A stretch of DNA of 64,000 bases, taken from contig MEGD01000004.1 of assembly GCA_001725355.1 (NCBI GenBank), forward strand, positions 6,138-70,137. The letters run 5' to 3'. Within the stretch, counting starts at the first letter, position 1, and the number at the start of each line of letters is the position of its first letter. The position numbers and the translations under genes are program-made. Below the pieces are notes generated by a model. It searched no databases. It was not told the DNA's origin and saw nothing but the letters and a program-made list of their open reading frames with translations. Shown one piece after another: positions 17,306 to 26,311 of this stretch. This DNA is from Novosphingobium sp. SCN 66-18. Its GTDB lineage: Bacteria > Pseudomonadota > Alphaproteobacteria > Sphingomonadales > Sphingomonadaceae.

Positions 17306-19819
17306 TCAGTAGATCCCGCCCTGTTCCTCCACGAAGCCTTCCTCCCCGCCTTCGGGCGCGGCAGCCGGCCCGTGGCGCGCGGCGCGGGCGCGGCGCAGCG
17401 CATCGAGCACGGCTTCCTTGGTCGTCAGCTCTTCCTGGTGGATCGTGCGCCGTGGCTCGGTATCGGGCTTGAACGCCTCCCAGATCACCGATGCCTTGGG
17501 TTCGTCGTTGTTCGGCATGCCGCCGAACACGCGCTTGCCCGAAACGCGGTCGATGCGGACCATGCGCACGCCTTCGGGCACGGGGAACGGCACGTCGGCC
17601 CAGCGCGCGCGGGTGGACTGGACGAACTGCTTGAAGATCGGCGCGGCGATGCGACCGCCCTGCGCATAGCCACCCAGGCTGCGCGGCTGGTCGTAGCCCA
17701 TGTACACACCGGCGATGATGTCGGGCGAACCGCCCACGAACCACACGTTCGTCGGACCGGACGTCGTGCCGGTCTTGCCGAACAGCGGCAGGTTGAGATC
17801 GCGCAGCGTGACCGCCGTGCCGCGAATGACCACGCCTTCGAGCATGTGGACGACCTGGTAGGCCGTGCGCGCGTCCATTACCTGACGCCCCGACGGCTTC
17901 AGGCGCGGCATGGGCTTGCCGTCCCACCGCGCCATGTTGCACCCGTCGCACGGGCGGTTGTCGGCGCGCCACACGACCTTGCCGTTGCGGTCCTGCACGA
18001 AATCGACCACCGACGGTTCATGCTGGCGGCCATGGTTGGCCAGCGCCGAATAGGCGTTGACCATGCGCAGCACCGTGGTGTCCCCGGCGCCGAGCGCCAT
18101 CGACAGGAAAGGCTTGTAATCGCCGATGCCGACATCGCGGATCGTCTTCACCACGCGGTCCATGCCGGTATCGTTGGCGATGCGCACGGTCATCAGGTTG
18201 CGCGACTGTTCGAGGCCCCAGCGCATCGTGTGGCTGCCCGAACCGCCCTCGCCACCGAAGTTACGGAAGCACTTCTGGCCCAGCGCCGCGCCCTGATAGA
18301 CGCAGAACGTGCCATCAACGACCATCGAGGCCGGCGTCATCCCGTTATCGAGGCCGGTGGCATAGACGAACGGCTTGATCGTGGAGCCAGGCTGGCGCTG
18401 TGCCTGCGTGGCGCGGTTGAACGAGCCAAGCCGCGCATCGAAACCACCCTGCATGGCCAGTACGCGCCCGCTCTGCGGGTCTTCCACCACCATACCGCCC
18501 GAAACTTCCGGCACGGTCCGCACCGCCCACGCGTTGCCGTTGGGCGCCACGGTGATCACGTCACCCGGCTTCATCGCCTGCGGCATGCCATAGAGCGGCC
18601 CGGTGGTGCCATCGGCAAAGCCGATCTTGCCGCTATCGCCGCTGCGCGAAAGCACCACGCCGACGCGCCAGTCGAGATAGCGGATCGAGAGGTTGCTGGT
18701 GATGAGCTGGGTCTGCCAGTTGCCATCGGAGAGGTCGATCGTCGCCACCGGTCCGTGCCACGGCCGCCCGCCCGAATAGCGCAGCAGGCCCGCGCGCAAC
18801 GCGTCCTGCGCGGCCGTCTGCAACTGGGTATCGAGCGAGGTCCGCACCCACAGCCCGCCAGCATAGACGCTGTTGGGGCCATCCTCGGCCTTTTCGCCGA
18901 ACTTGTCGATCAGCTGACGGCGCACCTCCTCCAGGAAATACCCCGCGTCGGCGGTGTAGTTTTCCGCGCGCCGCGCCACGAGGCCCAGCGGCTGCGCCTT
19001 GGCCTCGTCCGCCTGCGCCTGCGTGGCCCAGCCGTTGCGGACCATCTGGTCCAGCACCCAGTTGCGGCGCGTCACCGCCTCGTCATGGAACCTGGCGCGG
19101 CCATACTTTTCCGGCGCCTTGGGCAGGATGGCGAGGAAGGCCACCTCGTGCAGCTTGAGATCGCCCACGTCCTTGTCGAAGTACGCACGCGCTGCCGCCT
19201 GCACACCGAAGCTCTGGCGGCCCAGCGGGATTTCGTTGAGATAAAGCTCAAGGATCTGCTGCTTGGTCAGCACGCCCTCGATGCGCCGCGCCAGGATCAG
19301 TTCCTTGAGCTTGCGCGTGATCGAATATTCGTCGCCCAGCAGGATGTTCTTGGCGACCTGCTGGGTGATCGTGGACCCGCCCCGCGCCCGCTGGCCGGAG
19401 CCGAACTTCGTGGCGTAATCGAACACCGCACCCACGAAACCGGTGTAATCGATGCCGCCGTGCGTCCAGAACGTCTTGTCCTCGGCCGAAAGGAAGGCGT
19501 TGATAAGCGGCTCGGGAAAATCGACGAAGCGCAGCTGCACGCGCCGTTCGCGCGCATAGGACGAAACGATCTCGCCATCCGCGCCGCGCACCATCGTGGG
19601 CAGCGGCGGCTGATAGGTCAGCAGCTTGTCGGCCGAAGGCAGCCCGCGCGCGACCAGCACCCAGACAAGGAAATAGAGCGCGACCAGCGCGCCGAGGGCA
19701 TAACCGCCTAAACGGAACCACTTCCTTTCGCGCCAGGTTTGGCGGAACCATGCAAACAGCCCCGATGCCTCGCGGCGGATGCGGTAGCTGATGCTCTTCT
19801 GGGGCGTATCTTCGGCCAT
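17306..19819 (-). CDS. mrcA: Penicillin-binding protein 1A (bifunctional glycosyltransferase/transpeptidase)
   Basis: This protein polymerises and cross-links peptidoglycan. After a cytoplasmic tail and one transmembrane helix (about 38-58), the GT51 domain shows catalytic Glu113 (SAEDKTFWTHGGID) and GGSTITQQVAKN. The transpeptidase domain has the SxxK serine near residue 478 (QPGSTIKPFVYATG), SRN near 537 (QSRNLMTVRIAND) and KTGT near 682 (FGKTGTTSGPTNVWFVGG). At 837 residues it is class-A size. It follows the amidase gene by 52 bases on the same strand, a pairing that fits shared cell-wall work. Confidence 0.96.
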   Translation of the reverse strand: MAEDTPQKSISYRIRREASGLFAWFRQTWRERKWFRLGGYALGALVALYFLVWVLVARGLPSADKLLTYQPPLPTMVRGADGEIVSSYARERRVQLRFVDFPEPLINAFLSAEDKTFWTHGGIDYTGFVGAVFDYATKFGSGQRARGGSTITQQVAKNILLGDEYSITRKLKELILARRIEGVLTKQQILELYLNEIPLGRQSFGVQAAARAYFDKDVGDLKLHEVAFLAILPKAPEKYGRARFHDEAVTRRNWVLDQMVRNGWATQAQADEAKAQPLGLVARRAENYTADAGYFLEEVRRQLIDKFGEKAEDGPNSVYAGGLWVRTSLDTQLQTAAQDALRAGLLRYSGGRPWHGPVATIDLSDGNWQTQLITSNLSIRYLDWRVGVVLSRSGDSGKIGFADGTTGPLYGMPQAMKPGDVITVAPNGNAWAVRTVPEVSGGMVVEDPQSGRVLAMQGGFDARLGSFNRATQAQRQPGSTIKPFVYATGLDNGMTPASMVVDGTFCVYQGAALGQKCFRNFGGEGGSGSHTMRWGLEQSRNLMTVRIANDTGMDRVVKTIRDVGIGDYKPFLSMALGAGDTTVLRMVNAYSALANHGRQHEPSVVDFVQDRNGKVVWRADNRPCDGCNMARWDGKPMPRLKPSGRQVMDARTAYQVVHMLEGVVIRGTAVTLRDLNLPLFGKTGTTSGPTNVWFVGGSPDIIAGVYMGYDQPRSLGGYAQGGRIAAPIFKQFVQSTRARWADVPFPVPEGVRMVRIDRVSGKRVFGGMPNNDEPKASVIWEAFKPDTEPRRTIHQEELTTKEAVLDALRRARAARHGPAAAPEGGEEGFVEEQGGIY

Positions 19820-19871
19820 CGTGCGCGCCCTCTAGCACGCCCTTTCCATCATAAGCCAGTAGGCGCGCGCA

Positions 19872-20753
19872 TCATGGAGCAATCCCCGCCGCCTCCTGCC
19901 GGGCCAGGAAAATCTCCACGGCCTGCGCCAGGCGCGCCGCAAACGGCTTGCGCCAGGCGGGATCGATCAGGCGCCGGGCATCGTCGGGGCTGCTGATATA
20001 GCCCGCCTCCACCAGCACCGAAGGAAGATCCAGCGATTTCAGTACGACGAAAGCGGCCTGCCGCTGCGGATTGGCATGAAACGTGACCACCCCCTGCCCT
20101 TCGCGCACCACCAGATCGGAGAAGCGCTGCGACCGTTCCCGCATCTCGCGCCGCGAAAGATCGACCAGAATGGTCGCGACCGCATTGGACTTTCCGCCCA
20201 GCGCCACGCCGTTCACGTCATCGGCGCGGTTTTCACGTTGCGCCACCTGATCGGCGACCGCATCGGAACCGCGATCCGACAGGGTATAGACCGTTGCGCC
20301 GTGCGCGTCCGGCGTTTCCGCCGCATCCGCGTGAATCGACACGAACAGGTCGGCCTTCAACTGGCGAGCTATGCCGGCGCGTTCCTCCAGCACGAGAAAC
20401 CGGTCGCTGTCGCGCGTCATTGCCACGCGCACGCGGCCATCGGCGAGCAGCGCTTCGCGCAGCGCCTTGGCCAGGGCCAGCGTGACGTTCTTCTCGCGCA
20501 ACGTGCCCTCGCCGCTCGCGCCCGGATCGTGACCACCGTGACCGGCATCGATCACCACCAGCGGCCGGCTGGCATCCGCCGGCCCTTCGACCGGGGGCAG
20601 GCCGATCCCGCGCGATCCGTCCGGCAGCGCCAGCCGCAGGACGTATCCATCGCCGGGATTGCCGATGCGCAGCACGAAATACCCCCACAGCAGCAAGGCC
20701 GCCAAAGGCAGCACAAACCCCGCGATGATCCCGACCCGCCGCAACATCGCCAT
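19872..20753 (-). CDS. N-acetylmuramoyl-L-alanine amidase (Amidase_3)
   Basis: This zinc amidase cuts the bond between glycan and stem peptide during cell separation. Zinc and catalytic residues are His72 (DAGHGGHDPGASG), Glu87 (REKNVTL), His141 (FVSIHADAAE) and Glu249 (LVEAGYIS). An N-terminal hydrophobic segment (about 8-28) is a membrane anchor or uncleaved signal. The AMIN targeting domain of AmiC is not present. It is the first gene of the minus-strand wall unit with PBP1A and diverges from rne. Confidence 0.93.
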   Translation of the reverse strand: MAMLRRVGIIAGFVLPLAALLLWGYFVLRIGNPGDGYVLRLALPDGSRGIGLPPVEGPADASRPLVVIDAGHGGHDPGASGEGTLREKNVTLALAKALREALLADGRVRVAMTRDSDRFLVLEERAGIARQLKADLFVSIHADAAETPDAHGATVYTLSDRGSDAVADQVAQRENRADDVNGVALGGKSNAVATILVDLSRREMRERSQRFSDLVVREGQGVVTFHANPQRQAAFVVLKSLDLPSVLVEAGYISSPDDARRLIDPAWRKPFAARLAQAVEIFLARQEAAGIAP

Positions 20754-21403
20754 CCGCTATGCAGGTCCGGTTTCGGTCGGTCCAGCCGGAATCGCGGACG
20801 GCACTTCCGGCCGGCCCGACACGCATCGAAAAATGCCGCCGGAAATTGCTCCGGGGAAATCATCGCCATTGTTTTAATTGCTGGTTTGGATTTGTAATGC
20901 TAGCACCCTTCCACCGGGGCAAGCCAGCACCGGCGCCAGCCTTGAATATGCCCTCCCTGCCCCCATTTGACCGGACAGGACGGCGGAACCAGGCAATGTG
21001 GAGCCGCTGGCAAAAATCCGGAACGCGGGGATGACGAAGCAGAAACGCTCACTCACCCGCGCCGTGAAGGTTGATGCTGTGATGATGAGCCGAGTTTCGA
21101 TTGAGCAGAAGCGCCCCGGAAGGGCCGCTCGCGCTTGGTCGATACCGCTTCCGATGGGCCGGAGCCTGACGGAAGCCGGCGCGCGCATTTCGCCGCGCAT
21201 TGTCAGCACTGCAGACGCAAACCAACCGCCGCCGGGCGGAGAGCGCGACAGGACCGAGGTCCAGACGCTCCGAACCGGCATTTCCGCATTCGCGACACGC
21301 CATGGCCGGGCCTTTGCCCGGCCGTCCGGCGTTCGCGCTTCACCAAAGAACCGCGCCCGGTACCCGGATACAATCCCGTGGCGGCGCGGCTGGAGATTCC
21401 ATA
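20754..21403. other. 650-base region between the amidase and rne; probable long rne leader
   Basis: No supported gene is seen here. The AT-richer part at 20865-20905 holds a possible sigma-70-like plus-strand promoter: TTGTTT (20869-20874), an 18-base spacer and TGTAAT (20893-20898). Downstream, an AGCGCCCC-GGAA-GGGCCGCT hairpin (21110-21129) with one internal mismatch and a GNRA-type loop is visible. Long structured leaders carry autoregulation of RNase E in other bacteria. Neither the promoter nor the transcript start is proven. Confidence 0.4.
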
Positions 21404-24121
21404 ATGACCACGCGCATGCTAATCGATGCGCGCCACCAGGAAGAAACCCGGGTGGCGGTGCTCAAGGGCAACCGTATTGAAGAATTCGACTTTGAATCGG
21501 CTGATCACAAGCAGATCAAGGGCAACATCTATCTCGCCAAGGTAACCCGCGTCGAACCGTCGCTGCAGGCGGCGTTCGTCGATTTCGGCGGCAACCGTCA
21601 CGGGTTCCTGGCCTTCAGCGAAATCCATCCGGATTACTATCAGATCCCCAAGGAGGATCGCGAGGCGCTGCTGGCGGAAGAAGCCGCGCATGCCGAGGAA
21701 GAAGCCGCCCTGCGCGCGGCCGAGGAAGACGCGGACGACGGCTTTGGCGATGAAGGCGATGCCTTCGGCGATGAAGAAGGCGTGACCGAAGTCGATACGT
21801 CGGAAAAGGACGATGTCGCCACGATCGAAGGCGGCGTGGTCGAAGGGGAAAACGAAGAGGCCGAACAGGAAGCCGAGGCGGAAGACGCCTCTGCCGATAA
21901 CGGCGGACGCCGCCCGCGGCGCGGACGCCGGCAGGGCCGCGGCCAGGCCAAGGAAGCCGACGAGTTGCGCGCCAAGCGCATGGCACTGCGCCGCCGCTAC
22001 AAGATCCAGGACGTGATCCAGCGCCGGCAGGTGCTGCTGGTCCAGGTGGTCAAGGAAGAGCGCGGCAACAAGGGCGCGGCGCTGACCACCTACCTCAGTC
22101 TCGCGGGCCGCTATTGCGTGCTCATGCCCAATTCCAGCCATGGCGGCGGCATCAGCCGCAAGATTTCCAGCGCTTCGGACCGCAAGCGGCTGAAGTCGAT
22201 CATCGGCGAGCTGGAACTGCCCAAGTCGATGAGCTGCATCGTTCGCACCGCCGGGCTGCAGCGCACCAAGACCGAAATCAAGCGCGACTTCGATTACCTT
22301 GCCCGCCTGTGGGACGAGATCCGCGAACGCACGCTGCATTCCAGCGCGCCGGCGCTGATCCATTCGGACAGCGACCTGATCAAGCGCGCGATCCGCGATA
22401 TCTACAACCGCGATATCGAGGAAGTGATCGTCGAGGGCGAAGCCGGTTACCGCGCCGGCAAGGACTTCATGAAGCTGCTGATGCCCAGCCACGCCAAGCG
22501 GGTGAAGCACTATGCCGATCCGGTTCCGCTGTTCCAGCGGTATGGCGCGGAAGACCAGCTTACCGCGATGTACGACCCGGTGGTCCAGCTGAAGTCGGGC
22601 GGCTACCTCGTCATCAACCCGACCGAAGCGCTCGTGTCGATCGACATCAACTCGGGCCGTTCCACCAAGGAGCACGGCATCGAGGCGACGGCGCTTTCCA
22701 CCAACCTTGAAGCGGCCCGCGAAATCGCGCGCCAGCTTCGCCTGCGCGACATGGCGGGCCTTGTCGTCATCGACTTCATCGACATGGAGTACGGATCGAA
22801 CATCCGCAAGGTCGAGAAGGCGATGAAGGACGCGCTGAAGAACGACCGCGCGCGCATCCAGGTTGGCCGCATCTCGGGCTTCGGCCTGATGGAGATGAGC
22901 CGCCAGCGCCTGCGGACGGGCGTGCTGGAGGCGACCACCCGCGCCTGCCCGCACTGCGATGGTTCCGGCCTGGTCCGCACCGCCTCGTCCGCCGGCCTTT
23001 CGGCCCTGCGCATGATCGAGGACGAAGCCGCCAAGGGCCGTGGCAGCGTCATCACGCTCTATGCCAGCCAGGAAGCGACGATCTACGTCCTCAACACCAA
23101 GCGCGCCGATCTTGCCGAGATCGAGGCCCGCTATGGCGTGACCGTGGAAGTCATCCCCGAAGGCGAGAACGAAGGCGCCAAGATGCGCGTCGCCTCGCGC
23201 GGACCGAAGCCCGAGTTCCAGCCGCGCTTCGAACCGATCGTCGAACCCGAGGAAGACGACCTCGCTGACGAGGCGTTCGACGACGAGGAAGAGGAAGAAG
23301 AAGCCGAGGCGCGCGGCGACGAGCGCGACAACGGCGATGGCAATGGCCGCCGCAAGCGGCGCAAGCGCCGGCGCGGCCGTGGCCGCCGCGACGACGAAAC
23401 GGGGCAGACCGAGGATACCCGGTCGGCCGACGCCGGTGATGGCGAAGCCGAAGCGGCAGATGAGGCCGATGATGGCGAGGAAACCGAAAGCGCGGTTGCC
23501 GCTGGCGAGGATGCCGACGGCGAGCGTGGTCCCCGCAAGCGTCGCCGGCGCAGCCGTCGCCGCCGCGGCGGCGGGCGCGATGGGGATGGCGCCGAAGGTG
23601 GTGAAGAGGTGAGCGCGGCGGAAGAAGCGCCGGAAGAAACGGTTGCCGAAGCTCCGGCCGAAGCGGAAACCGTCGAAGCCGCAGCCGCGCCCGTGGACGA
23701 GGTGCCGGCCAAGCCCAAGCGCACCCGTCGCAAGAAGGCCGACGCCGCTCCGGTGGTCGAGGAAGCACCCGCTGCGGAAGCGGCGCCCGCTGAGCCGGTT
23801 GCCGCTGAGGAAGCTCCGGCCAAGCCCAAGCGCACCCGCCGCAAGAAGGCCGACGCCGCTCCCGCCGCTGAGGAAGCGCCGGCTGCGGAAGCGGCCCCGG
23901 CTGAAACGGTTGTCGCCGAACCCGCTGCCGCCGAGGAAGCTCCGGCCAAGCCCAAGCGCACCCGTCGCAAAAAGGTCGAGGCCGCTCCGGCGGAAGAGGC
24001 GACTGAGGCTGTCGTGGAAGCGGAACCGGTTGTCACCGAGCAGGCCGACGACGCCGAAAATGCCGAAGCCGAAGGCGGCGGATCGCGTCGCGGCTGGTGG
24101 CAGCGCACGTTCGGCGCCTGA
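21404..24121 (+). CDS. rne: Ribonuclease E (Rne/Rng family)
   Basis: This essential endonuclease processes rRNA, tRNA and mRNA and scaffolds the degradosome. The N-terminus has the S1 domain (NIYLAKVTRVEPSLQAAFVDFGGNRHGFLAF), split by an acidic Glu/Asp/Ala insertion at about 90-185, as is common in alphaproteobacteria. The catalytic DNase-I-like domain carries the two metal aspartates near 413 (SIDINSGR) and 455 (VVIDFIDMEYG), followed by the Zn-link CPHCDGSG near 515. After residue 600 the protein is low-complexity: acidic stretches alternate with Arg/Lys blocks, and there are three copies of PAKPKRTRRKK; it ends in GWWQRTFGA. The ATG at 21404 is preceded by TGGAG. A strong terminator follows. 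Confidence 0.96.
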   Translation: MTTRMLIDARHQEETRVAVLKGNRIEEFDFESADHKQIKGNIYLAKVTRVEPSLQAAFVDFGGNRHGFLAFSEIHPDYYQIPKEDREALLAEEAAHAEEEAALRAAEEDADDGFGDEGDAFGDEEGVTEVDTSEKDDVATIEGGVVEGENEEAEQEAEAEDASADNGGRRPRRGRRQGRGQAKEADELRAKRMALRRRYKIQDVIQRRQVLLVQVVKEERGNKGAALTTYLSLAGRYCVLMPNSSHGGGISRKISSASDRKRLKSIIGELELPKSMSCIVRTAGLQRTKTEIKRDFDYLARLWDEIRERTLHSSAPALIHSDSDLIKRAIRDIYNRDIEEVIVEGEAGYRAGKDFMKLLMPSHAKRVKHYADPVPLFQRYGAEDQLTAMYDPVVQLKSGGYLVINPTEALVSIDINSGRSTKEHGIEATALSTNLEAAREIARQLRLRDMAGLVVIDFIDMEYGSNIRKVEKAMKDALKNDRARIQVGRISGFGLMEMSRQRLRTGVLEATTRACPHCDGSGLVRTASSAGLSALRMIEDEAAKGRGSVITLYASQEATIYVLNTKRADLAEIEARYGVTVEVIPEGENEGAKMRVASRGPKPEFQPRFEPIVEPEEDDLADEAFDDEEEEEEAEARGDERDNGDGNGRRKRRKRRRGRGRRDDETGQTEDTRSADAGDGEAEAADEADDGEETESAVAAGEDADGERGPRKRRRRSRRRRGGGRDGDGAEGGEEVSAAEEAPEETVAEAPAEAETVEAAAAPVDEVPAKPKRTRRKKADAAPVVEEAPAAEAAPAEPVAAEEAPAKPKRTRRKKADAAPAAEEAPAAEAAPAETVVAEPAAAEEAPAKPKRTRRKKVEAAPAEEATEAVVEAEPVVTEQADDAENAEAEGGGSRRGWWQRTFGA
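23701..23973 (+). repeat. Three imperfect repeats coding PAKPKRTRRKK in the RNase E tail
   Basis: The Ala/Pro/Glu-rich unit ending in PAKPKRTRRKK(A/V)(D/E)AAP begins near 23706, 23817 and 23940, giving units of roughly 110-125 bases. The codons are nearly identical among copies (AAGCCCAAGCGCACCCG), suggesting recent duplication or conversion. Basic blocks of this kind are likely RNA- or degradosome-binding sites. Confidence 0.8.
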
Positions 24122-24142
24122 CGGCACCCGTCATTGGACAAC

Positions 24143-24178
24143 AAAAAGCCCTCCCCGGACAGCCGGGGAGGGCTTTTT
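24143..24178. terminator. Strong bidirectional rho-independent terminator
   Basis: A perfect 11-bp GC-rich stem (24148-24158 with 24163-24173) and an ACAG loop is flanked by five A on the left and five T on the right. It therefore works both for rne (plus) and for the methyltransferase gene that ends at 24195 (minus). Confidence 0.93.
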
Positions 24179-24194
24179 CGTGCAGGCCGGCGCA

Positions 24195-24827
24195 TTACGC
24201 TGTCTTGAGCGCGCTGCCCCATTCCATCCAGGACGCCCAGCGCGGCATCTTCGGCATGTACCGCTGCCCGCTGTCTTCCACGGCGAAGCCCGCCTGCCGG
24301 ACGGACGCGATCACCGGCCGCGTCAGATGGCATCCCCCCATCAATGGAACCCAGAGCGGCTCCAGCCGGCGCTGCCAGCGCTGTACGCCGGAATCGGGCG
24401 CTTGCCCGTGTTCGAGGAACAGCAACCGCCCGCCGGGCTTCAGGATGCGCCGCATTTCGCGCAGGACCTGCGCGGAATCCCCCACCGAGCACAGCGTGTA
24501 CGTACAGACAACCGTGTCGAAACTGTCGTCCGCGAACGGAATGGCCTCGCCCACGCCTTCGCGGATATCGGCCTGCCAGCCCTTTCTTTCGGCTTCGGCG
24601 CGGGCATAGTCGAGCAGCTTGCCCGAAGGGTCCAGCCCGGCGAACGCGGTTACCGCGTCGGCATCGTAGAACTGCTGGTTTATGCCCCCGCCACAGCCGA
24701 GCTCGAACACGCGGCCGCGCGCCTTGGGCACCACGCCGGCCCGCAATTCCATGATCGCATCGGCGCTGCACGCGCATCGGATCATCCGTGGCAGGATCGT
24801 GTCCTCATACCATTGTCTGATACCCAT
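24195..24827 (-). CDS. Class I SAM-dependent methyltransferase
   Basis: This is a Methyltransf_11/25-type protein: SAM motif [15 protein letters not shown], acidic [15 protein letters not shown], then [25 protein letters not shown] and [14 protein letters not shown]. The overall pattern, with EHG and the later [22 protein letters not shown], resembles small phospholipid or ubiquinone-type methyltransferases, but the substrate is not determinable. I chose the ATG at 24825-24827 (MGIRQWYED), which has GGAGAGGG upstream and gives 210 residues; the frame stays open to 24971. It converges with rne across a shared terminator. Confidence 0.87.
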   Translation of the reverse strand: MGIRQWYEDTILPRMIRCACSADAIMELRAGVVPKARGRVFELGCGGGINQQFYDADAVTAFAGLDPSGKLLDYARAEAERKGWQADIREGVGEAIPFADDSFDTVVCTYTLCSVGDSAQVLREMRRILKPGGRLLFLEHGQAPDSGVQRWQRRLEPLWVPLMGGCHLTRPVIASVRQAGFAVEDSGQRYMPKMPRWASWMEWGSALKTA

Positions 24828-25065
24828 CCCTCTCCCTCTCGGTCGCCTTCCACGCTCCGGGCGCAGAGTGCGCATGCCCGCCATCTTCGACAAGCCGGAA
24901 ACACCGCGCGTTCCGCAGCATGGTTCCGCCGGAGCGATGGCAAGGCCCATCCTGCCAATTGTGCGCCGCAAGGGGCATTACCCGTCTGTCCCCCTTGCCC
25001 CGCGCGCCGGTTTCGCTAATGACCGACTCGAATTGGAGCCAACCACGCGCAACGGGGACATTTTG

Positions 25066-25848
25066 ATGGCGACCTTCTCGCTTCCGAAGAATTCCAAGAT
25101 CACCGGAAAGTCCCGTCATCACGCGGCGGCGACCCAAGGGCGGATCCGGAAGTTCAAGGTCTATCGCTACGACCCCGACAGCGGCGAGAACCCCCGCTAC
25201 GACACGTTCGAGATCGATCTGGACCAGTGCGGGCCGATGGTGCTCGACGCGCTGATCAAGATGAAGAGCGAACAGGACCCGACGCTGACGTTCCGCCGGT
25301 CCTGCCGCGAGGGCATCTGTGGTTCGTGCGCGATGAACCTCAACGGCCGCAACGGCCTTGCCTGCACCACGGCGATCGAGGACCTCAAGGGCGACATCCG
25401 CATCACCCCGCTGCCGCACATGGAAGTGATCAAGGACCTCGTTCCCGATTTCACGCACTTCTATGCTCAGTACGCCTCGATCCGTCCCTGGCTGCAGACG
25501 GTTTCGCCCACGCCTTCGGGCAAGGAGCGCCTCCAGTCGCCCGAACAGCGCGAAAAGCTGGACGGCCTCTATGAATGCATCCTGTGCGCCTGCTGCTCGA
25601 CCTCGTGCCCGAGCTACTGGTGGAATTCGGACAAGTTCCTTGGCCCGGCGATCCTGCTCCAGGCCTATCGCTGGCTGGCTGACAGCCGCGACGAAATGAC
25701 GGGCGAACGGCTGGACGAGCTGGAAGACCCCTTCCGCCTCTATCGCTGCCACACGATCATGAACTGCGCCAACGTCTGCCCCAAGGGCCTGTCGCCGGCG
25801 CGCGCGATCGCCGAAATCAAGAAGATGCAGGCCGAACGAGCGGTCTGA
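25066..25848 (+). CDS. sdhB: Succinate dehydrogenase iron-sulfur subunit
   Basis: This subunit carries electrons from the flavoprotein to quinone in complex II. All three clusters are visible: [2Fe-2S] in CREGICGSC with a later Cys (GLAC), [4Fe-4S] in [12 protein letters not shown] and [3Fe-4S] in [14 protein letters not shown]. The 260 residues are normal. The ATG at 25066 is preceded by CGGGGA. The other sdh genes are absent: upstream is a divergent methyltransferase, and downstream a thioesterase and zapE follow closely. Confidence 0.96.
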   Translation: MATFSLPKNSKITGKSRHHAAATQGRIRKFKVYRYDPDSGENPRYDTFEIDLDQCGPMVLDALIKMKSEQDPTLTFRRSCREGICGSCAMNLNGRNGLACTTAIEDLKGDIRITPLPHMEVIKDLVPDFTHFYAQYASIRPWLQTVSPTPSGKERLQSPEQREKLDGLYECILCACCSTSCPSYWWNSDKFLGPAILLQAYRWLADSRDEMTGERLDELEDPFRLYRCHTIMNCANVCPKGLSPARAIAEIKKMQAERAV

Positions 25849-25855
25849 CCCGCAG

Positions 25856-26311
25856 ATGGCCTTCAGCTACGGGCCTTCGGACCAGCATCCCGGCTGGTTT
25901 ACCTGGAACCTCGCGGACCCGACCCGGTTCAACGCCCAAACGATGGGCGACCTGGTGGTGCGCGAGGAAGAGGTGCCGGGCGGTAAGCGGCAGGTCCGCC
26001 TGCGCATGTTTCCCGAACGCCGCCACAGCAACCTGCTGGATGCGGTCCACGGCGGGGTCACGCTGGCGCTGATCGACATTTCGCTGTTTTCCGCGATGCG
26101 CCTCCTGCTGAACGGCGATGCGGCGGGTTCGGTCACGCTCGACCTGGCAACCCAGTTCATCGGCGCGGGCAGGATCGGCCAGCCGCTCGATTCGGTATGC
26201 GAGGTGTTGCGCGAAACCGGCCGGCTGGTGTTCCTGCGCGGGCTGGTTGTCCAGGACGACGAAACCGTCGCGTCCTTTACCGGCACGGTCCGCAAACCTT
26301 CGCGCAAATGA
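25856..26311 (+). CDS. PaaI-family thioesterase (hotdog fold)
   Basis: This probable acyl-CoA thioesterase has a single hotdog domain; the family motif is SNLLDAVHGGVTLALID near residues 60-76, with a helix of small residues after the HGG. Length 151. It starts seven bases after the sdhB stop and its stop overlaps the zapE ATG (ATGA), so the three genes form an operon. The substrate is unknown. Confidence 0.87.
   Translation: MAFSYGPSDQHPGWFTWNLADPTRFNAQTMGDLVVREEEVPGGKRQVRLRMFPERRHSNLLDAVHGGVTLALIDISLFSAMRLLLNGDAAGSVTLDLATQFIGAGRIGQPLDSVCEVLRETGRLVFLRGLVVQDDETVASFTGTVRKPSRK

Noticed and set aside
17306-20753. PBP1A-amidase pair as part of a mobile or accessory island
   Set aside because: Both are normal-length core cell-wall genes with codon use like their neighbours.
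20874-21281. 135-codon minus-strand frame in the rne leader region
   Set aside because: No ribosome site, no recognisable domain, composition like shadow frames; more likely leader sequence.
21419-24127. 902-codon minus-strand frame antisense to rne
   Set aside because: Mirror of the repetitive GC-rich rne frame, with no family motifs and no ribosome site.
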